A stretch of 60,000 bases of DNA, taken from NCBI GenBank assembly GCA_030704615.1, contig CM060732.1, positions 75,933,053 to 75,993,052 of the forward strand, given 5' to 3'. Shown in pieces: positions 36,190 to 47,899 of this stretch. Made by a program: the position numbers and the translations under genes. Positions within the stretch are counted from its first letter, which is position 1; each line of letters begins with the position of its first letter. The notes beneath the pieces were generated by a model. It did not search any database, was not told where the DNA came from, and saw nothing but the letters and a program-made list of their open reading frames with translations. The stretch is from Takakia lepidozioides (lineage: Eukaryota > Streptophyta > Takakiopsida > Takakiales > Takakiaceae).

Positions 36190-36330
36190 GTAAGCCCTCA
36201 TCTGCACATGCTACATTCATGGACGCCCATGGTAAATTGACCAGTTATGATAAAAGAAAAGTCTATTGAAGGACCATCAACTTTCAGTATCAATTGATTG
36301 TTCATGTAGTATGTCTTTGCGCAACAGTCC

Positions 36331-38829
36331 TGGCTTATATGATGGCCTTGAAAATGATTCCTGGCAAGAAACGCAGATCTCCTCGATCAGTCTTCCCTCC
36401 TCGATCAGTCTCGTACGAGGGAACTAGCGAGCCTATTGTTGAATCTCACGAAGATTTAATTACTTAAGGACTCTGCTCATGTTCAGCACCCTTTGATCTA
36501 ATTTAACATTAACTGAAGTACTTGTAACCTATAAAGTAGGCTTGCAGACAATTTGCACCTACTTGTTCAAACGAACAAGTAGTCCATCTTGTGGAACATC
36601 TCTTCTGAATTAGTTTTCTAGGGTCCAAGATTATTTCTTGCCAGCGACACATCCTTCTGAAAGGACTTTCATGGAAGGATATGAATACGCAGGCCTCCAA
36701 TTTAGTTCATGTACATACATCTTCCTTTTTAATCATACCTTGGGCACTTGGAAGCATCTGTCCAGAGTTCTACTATTTTTGTTGTCCGAGTACGAGTGCG
36801 AACTTCTTCTGTTGTTGCAGATGCTCAATTGCACGGGTACTTAGGCGAGTCGCTTTGGCAGCAGATTCAGCCCATTTGGTTGCTTCTAGCTCTCACGGCC
36901 TGCTCCCCCTCATTTGTACTCTGGTAAATTGGATGTCCAGTAGTAATTAAATAGTGGTGTCCCTTTCCGCTAATTAATTAACATTTGAAACAAAAAAAGA
37001 TGCCCTGTTGAGTATGTACATGTATGTATGAAGCTTCAATTGAAACAAGATTGGGCACTCATTTATTCCCAGAATGAAATTATGAATGTTGGAATAGTGC
37101 AAATTTTGCACTTCTGTGTGCGCCAAAATGGATATTGGAAGATGTGTTGTTGTAGATAAGACTCAACCTAACATATCAAGATTGAAGCATGTAGTAAAAT
37201 CATGTATCTGGACCTTCTGGACGCAAAGAAAGAGGTAGGATCAAGAAAAACCATAGAGTAGTTTAGTTTTTCAACATTTTAAGATGAGTCCCTGGTACAC
37301 AGAAGATCCAAACATGAGTTCGCAACACTGGATATACGAAAACATTTTTCCATAGAGCAGGCCAGAAGACTAAATTATTCTAGCTAGTTCTAAACATTGG
37401 GCGATAAAGGATTATAACTCACATGTGAAGATCTTGCACCTGACTTCAAAGTACTCCGGCCCAAGCCAGTGTAAATAAGCTGCGCCACTTCGAAGTTCGC
37501 CTTGCGACTGCCCCCTGTCATGGGTGGCCTACATATAGCTCTATGTATCTGACATACTTCGCACTAGATTTGGCATTAGGTGGGAGGAACAAAGCTCTTT
37601 TTGTTATGACTGCAGGAAGAGACAATATGGCCAGATGTCACCCAGGCTCAAACCACCTACAAAACAACTCAAGTGTGCTAAAGGCTTTACCAGAAGTTTT
37701 TGGTGCCATCCCTAAGGTACATGCTGACCATATGTGTAAGACAACAGTATGTACACGACTGTACGGGCTAATCAAGGCCAAAACCTCTTGCACTTGCTCT
37801 TACACTGCGTCAGTGATCCCTGTCTTGCAGGCCAGTACGTATCTGCATCATGGTATCATGGCACTGCGATCTTTGTGGATGTATCCATGAACAATCACAA
37901 CTGAGAAAACAGACAGCGTTCTCTTTACGGCCTTCTCGCACACTGACAGCGCGACACAAAACAACAGGCAACCACAATCTTACAACATTTCTTAGCCTCT
38001 TCCATATCCAGATTTATCCAGCTAACCCCCTCACCTACTTACCACAGGATTAGATTCATTCACATCCACCTTTCCGCCTCGATTGTCCCACCTTTGACTG
38101 GGATTGAAACATATTCCTTCCAAAGCTTCTCTCTGTTGTAATTGGCGCGTTGTCCCATCCAGTGCTTAGCCGATGCTTATGTCTGTAGTCTGGACAGTGA
38201 TATTGGAATATTAATCTGTAAGCACCACCATATTGCAGTTGTGCAGCTCCATACGTTCAAACGCAGCCTCCAAAGACCAAGTTGTAGACACTCGGAAAAA
38301 CCCTTGTAATGCATTTGCCACTTAGGACAGCCAATTTTGCAGAACTGAGAAACATGAAGAAAGCAGGACCTGAGCAATTGTCCCACCATAGCGGAGGATC
38401 TTTAGAGATGCCGGCGCTGTTCCATGTTCCGTGACTGACCTGAGCAGCCACAGCCATCAACCCTCCGAAGTACCTTGCAAACTCCACGGAAATGACCCTG
38501 AGTTTCCTATTTCTGCCTGCGTAGGAATAATAACCGAGACATGACACTGAGACATGGCGGTATGAGTCTGAGGTCGAGGACTGGCCACGTCACCGACATG
38601 GACTGCCAAATATGACGTGGGATTGGGCAAGGCTCAGTGTTGCGCCGTCCAGTCATAACAGCCTTCCGGCCAGTCTGTTCCTCCCAGCTGGGTCCTGTGC
38701 AACGCTTAGAGATTGAGCAAGCATTTCCATACTCCATTGTCTCGGAGGGCTGCGAACTTCGTCTCCAATTAGTAATTCTCCAGGTAGATTAGTAATTTCG
38801 TTCAGACTGTGGATCCGAGACTGTGGAAA
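36331..38829. other. No gene recognised
   Basis: AT-rich with short frames only. 38257-38547 (minus) and 37543-37890 (plus) are open but resemble no family I know. Confidence 0.45.
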
Positions 38830-38881
38830 ATGCTACCGGAGGACCTGCTGGCTCGCGTAATATCTAAGTTGCCGCTATTAG

Positions 38882-39161
38882 TGTAACAAGTTACACAGGA
38901 TCTACTCTCATATATCATTGCATGTATTTAGAGAGAGTGAGGAAAAACATGGATTTAGATATTCTTCTGTAATAATAATTACAATTCTTCTATGTACAAA
39001 GAAGACAAAGAACTTCTAGCTACAACTGTTCAAACTAACCGTTGTAACCTTTCAGTTGACCAATCGGTGTAACCCTAATCCTTAATACTTCAAGAGTTGT
39101 GTCTATTCACCATATCAGATGAAACCTAGAATTATGGATGAGATTATCTATCATTTCAATA
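38882..39161 (-). repeat. 3' LTR of Copia-1
   Basis: 280 bp, similar over its length to the 5' LTR at 41772-42045 with roughly ten substitutions and two small indels. In element sense it begins TATTG and ends TTACA. Confidence 0.92.
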
Positions 39162-39172
39162 CTCCCCCTTAA
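39162..39172 (-). promoter_or_regulatory. Polypurine tract of Copia-1
   Basis: Minus strand TTAAGGGGGAG immediately before the 3' LTR; second-strand priming site. Confidence 0.85.
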
Positions 39173-39184
39173 TCTATCCATAAT

Positions 39185-39975
39185 CTAGACCTTGTCAATC
39201 TGATAGTAACTGTTCTGAAAGCTAAGCACTCCAAATGCCTCTCTGCAATACTCATGCTTGGGCTTCGGAAGAGCCTTAGTTAAAGCATCAGCTAGCATCT
39301 CATTAGTGCTACAGTAAACTAGTTCTATCTGACTAGTTTCTATTTTTTCTCTTATAAAGTGATATCTGAGTTCTATATGCTTTGACCGATCGTGAAACCT
39401 AGGATTCTTTGTCAAAGCTATACACGACTGATTATCACAACATAAGATAGTAGCTTTTAAGCTTGGGAATCCAAGTCCACTAATTAACTGTCTAAGCCAT
39501 ATTGCCTCCTTAGTTGCATGTGCAGCAACCATATATTCTGCCTCGGTACTCGAGAGAGCTATAGTGGTTTGTTTCTTGCTTTGCCACGATATTGCTCCTC
39601 CATTCATGCAAAATATATATAACCTGTGACAGAACGACAATTGTCTACATCTGTTGCCCAATCAGCGTCACACCATCCTTGAATAGTATTTGCTGGTGAA
39701 GTCTCAACTTGAATCCCGTATCTAAGTCCAAAAATTATAGTGGCTTGAAGATACCTAAAAAACCGCTTTATAGCAAGTCAATGTTGTTTTCCAGGATTTG
39801 CCATAAATTGTGAAACTTGACTTACAGGGAAAGCAAGGTCGGGCCGTGTACACACCATAATGTACATCAGGCTGCCCACAGCACTCGAATAAGGAATATC
39901 TACCATCTTTTCTTGCTCAGATTTACTTTCAGGAGTCATTTCCTTGGAAAGCTTATTTCCTTGCTCCTCCCATTG
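39185..39975 (-). pseudogene. Copia-1 reverse transcriptase C-terminus and RNase H
   Basis: Reads SSAVGSLMYIMVCTRPDLAF, then ISWQSKKQTTIALSSTEAEY and the DNQSCIALTKNPRFHDRSKH end. These are the last RT segment and the RNase H domain of Copia Pol. A stop and small shifts are present near 39780 and 39660. Confidence 0.85.
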
Positions 39976-40860
39976 CTTCAGTGTGCATGGGACCGCATAT
40001 GTCTAAATGAATAATTTCGAGCACATCAGTTGCACGAGTACCTCCACCTTGTGGAAATGCTTGGCAATGTTGCTTCCCTGCCATACAACTCTGGCATACA
40101 GACAATTTTTTTAGTCATCCAATTAAACCGATAATCATTTCTTGACTTTGCATGTCTTTTATGGTTTTCAAATTTAAGTGACCCAATCTCTGATGCCATA
40201 GTAGAGCCTAATCTTCCTCTTTTGTTAGTACGGAGAGACCACACTCTGATGCAGGAACACCAACACCAATTGGGTATAGTGCACCCTGCAATGAACAAGT
40301 GATGGCAGTCGGATTTCCTGCCCTTCTTATGGTACACTTATCTAGTGTAAACTCGAAGCTTGTTCCAGCTTGAGTCAATTTACCAACGGACAACAAATTC
40401 TTTTTCAGCCCTGGTACATGAAGCACATCTTGTACTTCGGTTCTCAATCCTGATGTAGTACCGATTGTTACTATGCCCTGTCCTATAGCTTGTTGAGTGC
40501 TATCATCTCCCAGATATATTGGTATGGGAGAATCAAAAAGTTTATAGGAACTGAACCACTCTGTGAGGAGACATATGCTGGGACGCACCAGAGTCCAAAT
40601 ACCATGTATCTTTAGAAATGGTGCCAACAGACAAACAAGCAGTAAACAATTGAATACCAATTGAATCACTAGAATTGGCCGTATTAGCTTGGGACTTAAA
40701 TATCCCGTTGGCTCTATCTGCTGCTTTAATTTTGCATTCAGCAGCGATGTGCCCCTTCTTACGACAATAGAAACAAGGCCCTTTCTTTTTTTTGGAGTCA
40801 TTTCAAACATCAGAGGAGCTTCCACTTTCCTTTATTTCTCTTGTTGGCTGAATCCATTTT
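39976..40860 (-). pseudogene. Copia-1 protease and start of integrase
   Basis: A CCHC knuckle (CX2CX4HX4C, in a shifted frame near 40760), the protease-region block VLHVPGLKKNLLSVGKL and the integrase beginning LDICGPMHTEAMGGA. After that last motif the sequence jumps straight into late RT, which marks a deletion near 39975. Confidence 0.8.
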
Positions 40861-41047
40861 GACTCTGAAAGTTACCTTTGTTCCACCTTTTGTCTTTATT
40901 GCCTGGATGGCTTGTGTAAAATACTGAAGATGACGCGTTCCCTTTTCTCGAGGAACTACTATTCATGGCTTCTTCCTGTTGTAGTCTTCCACATAACGTT
41001 GGATAAGACAGTTCAGGGTTGTTGCCCACGGTTGTTACAAATGACCG

Positions 41048-41386
41048 TCATGAAGGAGACAAACTCGATAGGAGTTGTATTACAGCCTCATCATCTGAGA
41101 TCTCCAAACCGGCTGCAACCATGTGGTTTAACATGCCCATGAATTTCTTCTTGAGCATTAATTGTGTGGCTCTATCAGTATGTTCATAGAGCCTCGTGAA
41201 GTATTCCCAAACTTCACTGGCCGTATCAAGATTTCTGACCATCGCTAACTGACTGTCTCCGCAGTTCAGAAGGATGTCACACTTGGCTCTAGCATTCTTA
41301 AGTTGGGCCTTCTGCTCGTCAGGATCATCTGACCCTGGGTCTTGATCAACACCTTTTACTACATTCAGTAAATTTCTTAGCAACAA
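41048..41386 (-). pseudogene. Copia-1 Gag fragment
   Basis: WEYFTRLYEHTDRATQLML and the following LISLL-like end (AVIQLLSSL) match Copia Gag. A shifted frame continues to the knuckle. Confidence 0.75.
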
Positions 41387-41759
41387 AATTTCAATTTTTA
41401 TTTTCCAAATTATAATTTAGTTTTTCAATCATTATGGAACGATGCTCAGAAGGTACCGATGCCATGGTAGAGTCTGATTGTTAGATCAGATTAGTACCAC
41501 GGACTAGCAGTGCTTATGGTTGATGGTGTGCACTGATCGTTGGATCAGGCTAGTACCACAACCAAGTAGAACTGCTTACCCTTCTATTTTGATATCTCTT
41601 AATCCTCAATCATATTGATGAAGGACTCGGAAAGATAAGAGAATGAACACATTCCACATGAGAAATTATATCTGTTTTTCTTTGAATCTACTAGAGAATG
41701 AGCCCATCATTTTTCTTATTAGAAAGAGAATGCTCATCTCTATCTTTTCCTCTAATCTA

Positions 41760-41771
41760 GCTCTGATACCA
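41760..41771 (-). promoter_or_regulatory. Primer-binding site of Copia-1
   Basis: TGGTATCAGAGC on the minus strand directly after the 5' LTR; complementary to the 3' end of plant initiator Met tRNA. Confidence 0.95.
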
Positions 41772-42045
41772 TGTAACAAATTACATAGGATCTACTCTCA
41801 TACATCATTGCATGTATTTAGAGAGAGTGAGGAAAAACATGGATCTAGATATTCTTCTGTAATAATAATTACACTTCTTCTCGTACGAAGAAGAGAAAGA
41901 ACTTCTAGCTACAACTCACTAACCGTTGTAACCTTTCAGTTGACCAATCGGTGTAACCCTAATCCTTGATACTTCAAGAGTTGTGTCTATTCACCATATC
42001 AGATGAAACCTAGAATTATGGATGAGATTATCTATCATTTCAATA
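41772..42045 (-). repeat. 5' LTR of Copia-1
   Basis: 274 bp; in element sense it starts TATTG next to the target duplication and ends TTACA next to the primer site. Confidence 0.92.
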
Positions 42046-43030
42046 ATTAGATATGCTGCGGATGCGTTGCCTGTCCAAGAGATGGAACGCACTCATAGTT
42101 TCGCAGAGCTGCGGACCAAACTTCCCACAAGCGCCGCCTTCATCGGACAAGGCTTTTCTGGTTTGTTTTTCCTGCTTGAATGACCGAAAAGTTCTTGTGG
42201 CGTACAATCCCAAGCAGCAAACATGGCACAAGTCCGATCTCACTTTTCTTGATCCTGGGGATGTCGGATATCGTATGGTGGCTGCAGCAGGAGGATTGGT
42301 TTGCCTGATGCAAGAGAGGAAGCTCCAGCAGTCTGAGCCGCACGGTGTACTCACGGTGCTTAATCCGTTCACAAGGTCATGGCGGAAGTTGCCTCCTTTG
42401 AAATGTGGGTGGCCCCTCCTCCAGTTAGCGATGTGCTATGATAGTCAACATCTTTAAAGTTCTTGCCACATCGGGCGAATCTAAGACGATGGATGTGCTT
42501 GAGCATGCCACGCAGATCTTTGACTCGTTCTTAGATTCCTGGAGGTCGACCTCGAGAGTAATTCCCGATTTGTTCGCTTCTGGCATCCACTGTAATGGAG
42601 GTATGTATTTCCTGAACGAGGGTACCTGGAACATATTGGTTTCCTACGATTTTTCTCAAGAAATTTGGAATGAGTTCTTCGTACCTGTACATTCATGATG
42701 CTCACATCAATGCGACTCTTATTGTACGGAAAGGGCAGCTTTTTCAGGTCAGTGCAGATCGCATGGGGGTGCCGGGTTATGTTGACTTCTGTCGTCTCTG
42801 GACAACGAAACAGAAGTGGGTGCACGTGAGAGGAACAACGCTCGAAGGATTTACTGAGATCCTTCTGAACTGTTCTTTTGGTTATCGAAGCTTCAATCGT
42901 GCATGTGTGGGGCAATGAGATAATGTCTATTTGGTAGGCTTCCAAGATGGTGTTGTTTCTGGGTTGGTATATATCTTCGACAAGAACTCTTGGTAGGAGC
43001 TCAGCAATCTTACCATACTTGGATTGGAGT

Positions 43031-44241
43031 AAATTTTTTGTGTTTGAGCCCTCGTTCAGTGACTCAGTCTGGCCAGGAAAGCCTAGCGACTAGAAGGCTA
43101 ACACGAAAGGACGCCCAAACGTGTTGGAGGGAAGGAGGCCTTGACCAGCAACACTGACGCTGCTGATCTAACTTCTATTTGCTCATGACCGTCTATATCC
43201 GAGTTTTTTTTTTGGCAGCTAAATTAGCAAACTGTGTGTTGATCGCCCAAATGTGATGAGATGCATACTGACTGTACTCGTTTTGCTCGTCAACCTTTTG
43301 AGTTTGGTTGCATGCATATTGTCCCAAAAGCTCATGACAATGCGCTGCACACCTCAAACGCTTTATATCATGAATGCATACGTATTGGATCCATTTCAAT
43401 GTGATCCAACACATGCCTATTATCAGAACAAAGGGGAGTCTGCTTTGCAATTGACTTATGTGGTGGAAATCGCCTCAAAATGAGCAGTTGACATTTGCTG
43501 GCAACTTGCTTCCAGTCAGACTCGGGGCAACGTCTAAGTTGGATGTACCGGAGCAAAGAGAAGTTATATAAATGTTGAGGCTCTGAAAAGTTATGAGAGA
43601 GTTTGTTGTGCGAAAATATGGGTGGTGGATTCAAGTAGTACGTTCTAGCAACCATTGCATACCCACCTGTGAGTCTCTTGCCTATGATCCTTTCACCCTT
43701 TGTCGTCTAACTCATCCCTCTGTCGGGCTATTAGGCATTCAATGCCTTGGGTATCTCGACGGCGCCGTTATACCAGTATGTACTGACCTTGCATGCTTTA
43801 GGTGTACGTGGCTGCATCTTAGTCTGTCCTACTTATGGTGCCAAAGGAACTCAGGAACTCAGGGGGATGCTACTGTGAGCACGACGGTCCCTTATCTGCT
43901 GCATGATGTAAGAGCTCTCGCATGAACCAAACGAGAAGACGCGGCCTTGGCTATGGAACACACCCCAGACATATTAAAAGCAACTTCAGTACCCACTCAC
44001 AACTACCAAGTATGCACGCACTTGGAAAGACTTTTAATACACAGAACAAAGGGTACTTGGAATACCCAGCAGCATGTATATTAAACGCAACAAGGATCAC
44101 TGATCCTTACAAGGTCCTTAGGCAAGGACATGCACTCTTCTACAGCTTGGAGAGACACATTGCACTCACTCAGTCCACTTATGAAGCTCAGCTAGCCACA
44201 GGACAAGAGAGAGTGACCAGACTACATCACCAGCCTTAGTG
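43031..44241. other. No gene recognised
   Basis: Short plus frames (43253-43483 with a hydrophobic start, 43593-43925, 43922-44239) without recognisable domains. Part could be LTR sequence of the next element, but no second copy exists in the window to prove it. Confidence 0.35.
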
Positions 44242-44288
44242 CTACAGGAATTGGGCAGGAGCCTCGCTCTCATGATGGGTTCCTGTAG
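44242..44288. repeat. Short hairpin at the 3' edge of Copia-2
   Basis: CTACAGGAA (44242-44250) and TTCCTGTAG (44280-44288) form a perfect 9-bp inverted repeat with a 29-bp loop, just past the end of pol. Confidence 0.6.
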
Positions 44289-44578
44289 CCGCCCTGAATC
44301 AAACTGAGCCTGGCTGTCCCGCGGTGGTGGGTGCAGGCACTTCATGCCGTATAGCCGCGGTAGCTATTTCTGATACTCCCACTCGGGATGAAGTGCCTTC
44401 TTCGGATTTGATGCGAACTTCGGTAAGGCCAAGCATTGACTTGAGACGTTCGAAGCGAGGACGCTGCAGTGGCTTGGTTAGTATATCAACCAACTGGTTG
44501 TCTACATGAACATACTCCAGGCGGATAGTGCCCCTGATGTATTCCTCTCGAATCTTGTGATATTGAACGTCGATGTGC

Positions 44579-45955
44579 TTAGTCCTGCTGCGAAATTTTG
44601 GGTTTCGAACTAAACGGATGACGGCTTGATTGTCGCATAGCAAAGCAGTCGGTCCTCGCTGCGGATAGTCGAGATCGGAGAAGCTGGCGCATCCATACTA
44701 TCTCCTTGGTCGCTGGGTATGCGGCAATATATTCGGCCTCTGTGGTGGTTGTTGCTGTGCATCCCTGCTTCTTGCTACCCCATGCAACGGGTCCACCATT
44801 TAGCATGAGAACGAAGCCCGTTCTAGACTTCATGTCATCCAAGTCGCCGGCATAATCAGCATCGCTGTAGGCCACCAGCTGGTTGGCGGTGTTGTCGTTC
44901 GGGGCAGAGTATGTGATGCGGATGTCTAAGTGGCCATGAAGATACTTGAGCAGGCGCTTGGCGCCGTTCACATGTGGTGTCTTGGGATTCTGGACAAACT
45001 GAGCAATCTTGCTTGTCGCGAAGCTGACATCTAGACGGGTACCTGTGCTTGCAAACAGGACGCTACCAACTACTAGACGGTAGGGAAAACTAGTATTGAC
45101 TTCATCATCGGTTGTAGAGAAGTACTCAAGGGTGCTACAGGGGTCAGCTGGCAAAGATATGGGGGCAGCATCTAGAAAGCCATATTTGGCGAGAAATTTG
45201 TCGACATAACGAGACTGATCAATCTGTATAGTGCGACGTGCCCTATCACGTGTTATCCGCAGCCCTACATATATCTCGGGACTGGACGTTGTGATCTTAA
45301 AAGCCTTCCCCATAAATCCGATTATGGTGATGACTCCCATCGTGGTAACGTTACAAAGAATACCATCGTCCACAAAGATCATAAGGATCAGCCTAGGGTT
45401 GTTGGTGCTACCGTAAACACACGCATCTGCAGACGTCTGGACTAGACTGTACTTGGTGAGAAAATCATTAAAATGTTGGTTCCAAACTCTACTGGACTGT
45501 TTTAGACCGTATAGAGCTTTCTGCAACTTATAGACTTTGCCTGCGGGGAAAAGATCCTCGAAGCTGATCGGAGGAGCCATGTAGATTTCTTCTGTAATCT
45601 CCCCATGCAGGAAAGCTGCAGTGACATCAAACTGGGTCATCTCCAGATCTTCTGCGGCAACGATCGATAGTACAGCACGAATCGAGTCGAATTTAACCAC
45701 CGGACTGAAGGTTTCGTCATAGTCAACCCCTTCTTGTTGTGTAAACCCTTTCGCCACGTGCCTTGCTTTGTATCGCTTGATGTCTCCTTGCAGATTGTGT
45801 TTCAATTTGAACAGTGCCCACTTGTTCTTGACGAGGTTTTTCCCGGCTGGGAGATCACAAACCGTCCAGGTGTTGTTCTCGATGAGTGCATCATACTCAA
45901 ACTGCATTGTTGCACTCCAATTGCTGGACTGTGGCGAATTATGTGCTTCTTGCAC
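44579..45955 (-). pseudogene. Copia-2 reverse transcriptase and RNase H
   Basis: 458-codon open frame with NKWALFKLKHNLQGDIKRYK, KARHVAKGFTQQEGVDY, the FDVTAAFLHGE block, the catalytic LILMIFVDDG and the RNase H start YSDADYAGDLDD, TEAEYIA. The last RNase H part (DNQAVIRLVRNPKF, DILTKPL) continues in another frame at 44299-44643, so a frameshift lies near 44620. Confidence 0.92.
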
Positions 45956-46530
45956 TGTGAGTGGCTCCTGGAGTTCGGCTGTAGCTGTGCTCGTGCCACG
46001 TACGCCCAGTCGCCATACCTATTGACGGGCTTTCGCTCTCTGCCGCTGTATGGATTTAGTGGAGGTGCTGCTCCCACTGGTTCAAATGCCTGTGGTGTAC
46101 CGTCTGGCTGGACTCCCACTGGCACGATAGCTGGTGATATCTCCTGTATGCGCTGCACTCCCACTGATTGCAGTGCAGGCTGGGGTGCGGCTGTACTGAT
46201 GTGGAACTGTTGATCGACGGTGGAAAGATAAGGGGACTCCATCATTAGATCTTCCCACGATGCCAATGTATCGTCTGTGGATCCATCGGGCTGATCAGTG
46301 TAGGCGTCACTCCCAGAATTCAGGTGTGCTACCTGATTGCCATTGCTCTGCTCATCTTGTGAACTGTAGTCACTGCCTGACAAGGTAGTTGGAAGATCTA
46401 CCGGAGTTGATATCGGATCGGGGGTGGAGTAGATGACGATTGCTCTTGCGCTGTCTGGTTCCTTGGATAGCCAGCAAGACGATGTCATCGCGCTTGCCTT
46501 GTGATTTCCTTCTGTCTTGATCACTGGCAA
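45802..46530 (-). pseudogene. Copia-2 integrase-RT linker
   Basis: 242-codon frame overlapping both neighbours. It is Ser/Thr/Pro-rich with a GRERKPVNRYGDW-like element that usually precedes the RT domain of Copia Pol. Separated from integrase and RT by single frameshifts. Confidence 0.7.
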
Positions 46531-47893
46531 CTGTGTTCAATGAGCCCTCGTTGAAGATCACATCTCTGCTCTCCATGATCTTCTGTGTGTCGTTATTCCA
46601 GATTCGATAAGCTTTGCTCGTGCTGCTATACCCCATAAAGATGCCTGGCTTGGCTTTGGGGTCTAGCTTCTTCCGAAGCTTGCTGGGCACGTGAACGTAG
46701 GCATCTGAACCGAAAACCTTCATGTGCGCAACTGATGGCTTGACTCCATGCCAGCTCTCGAAAGGCGTCAGACCAGGTAGTGTACTAGTACCTGTGCGGT
46801 TCAGTGTGTAAACGACAGTAGCGACTGCTTCGCCCCAAAATCGCAGATGAATATCCGCAGAATATATCATGCTTCTTGCTGCCTCCACTACGGTTCTGTT
46901 CTCCCTCTCAGCAGATCCATTCTGCTCCGGTGTATAGGGGCAGGTGAGCTGTACTTCGATGTTCTTGTCTTCCAAGAACTTGTTCACGGCCTTGCATGCG
47001 AACTCGCCACCACGGTCGGATCGTAGTACTCGTATATCGAACCCTGTTTCTCTGTGCAGAGTTGCAGCGAACTTCTTCAAGCAAGAGAAAACATCAGACT
47101 TCTGCTTGATGATGTAGATGGTTCGATAATGCGAGTGGTCATCCTTGAACAACACGAAATAAGACGCTCCAGCTACTGTCTTTTTGTTCATGGGTCCACA
47201 TACATCCGCATGTATGATGCCGCCAATTGTGGCTGCATACACCCGATCTTCCTTTAGCGGAAAGGGTGCGCGATGAATCTTGCCGAGTACGCATCCAACG
47301 CAGAAGCTTGGGTATTGAGTATTGCCGCTCAGCTGCAAACCTTCGACAAGGTTCTCTGAGACCATTGACCTGATCTGGGCATGGTTCAGGTGGGCACAAT
47401 CGCTGATGCCAGACGTAGATGTTCTGCGTGCCGCTCTTCTGGGTTTCCGTTCCAAAGGTGTTGGCAACGTATACTCCAGGGACTGGGACCACAGTCTCGA
47501 TAAACAGCTTGTACATAGTACCTTCGACGACTCCAGATATGCTCCGGTCTCTCCGTCTAGAACGAGCTTGCATCCAGACTTGAAGTGTACAGTGTCTATG
47601 TTTAACAATGCTGCCTTATAGACAGAAAACAAGTTTCTGCCTATGCCTGGTACATGCATGACATTGTTCAATACTGCTGGCTCCCACGTCTTGCCGTTAA
47701 AAGTGCATATGCTAATGGTCCCAATACCATACACGAGCAGGTTTTTGCCGCCAATACCTTGTACGTGTCTTTGCTCTTCAGAGATGTCTCTGTATTGGGT
47801 GAACCAATAGCGCTTCTCCGTCATGTGGTCAGTACATCCGCTATCGGCGATCCAAGCATCGCCACTGTCTGTGGCAACTCCGGCGGATGTCAT
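46370..47893 (-). pseudogene. Copia-2 protease and integrase
   Basis: 507-codon open frame. Protease motif IADSGCTDHMT is at its start, and the GAG-pre-integrase region is before it reaches CVGCVLGKIHRAPF. The integrase core carries the D-D-E residues: HADVCGPM, LRSDRGGEF, TPEQNGSAERENR. Then the LNRTGTSTLPGLTPFE and VFGSDAYVHVPSKLR segment usual after the core. The core is intact; the frame breaks only near its end (46500). Confidence 0.92.
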
Positions 47894-47899
47894 GTATGC

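Larger units (their letters stand above)
34180..36330. repeat. Large inverted duplication around the phytocyanin promoter
   Basis: Left arm about 34180-35175, right arm about 35290-36330, spacer about 115 bp. Shared mirrored landmarks: phytocyanin exon 1 and its donor GTAAGCCC; the leader GTCGATCCGTTCAACATTCC; the TATA region; CCGAGAGAG(G/T)ACGC; and GGTAGTTTGAACAGAATATAC near the fold. Arms differ by many substitutions and small indels, so the event is not recent. Confidence 0.85.
38882..42045 (-). mobile_element. Ty1/copia retrotransposon, internally deleted (Copia-1)
   Basis: 3164-bp element with two LTRs, an initiator-Met tRNA primer site and a polypurine tract, flanked by ATTAG on both sides (38877-38881 and 42046-42050). 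It reads right to left. Gag, zinc knuckle and protease remnants are on the right, the RNase H end on the left. The integrase core and most of the reverse transcriptase are missing. It cannot move by itself. Confidence 0.93.
38830..43030 (+). pseudogene. F-box/kelch-like gene split by a Copia insertion
   Basis: Before the insertion (38830-38881): MLPEDLLARVISKLPLL. After it (from 42046): LRMRCLSKRWNALI. Together these form a canonical F-box, the SKP1-binding domain of SCF ubiquitin ligases. Downstream parts read as the substrate-binding half (YNPKQQTWHKSDLTFL, MVAAAGGLVCL, ASGIHCNGGMYFLNEG, SYDFSQEIWNEFF, YLVGFQDGVVSGLVYIFDKN). Besides the insertion there are frameshifts near 42450 and 42690 and in-frame stops near 42916 and 42990. 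The gene is dead. Confidence 0.88.

Noticed and set aside
38257-38547. Minus-strand 96-codon frame (GGLMAVAAQVSHGTWNSAG)
   Set aside because: Looks protein-like locally but no family, start context or partner exon was found.
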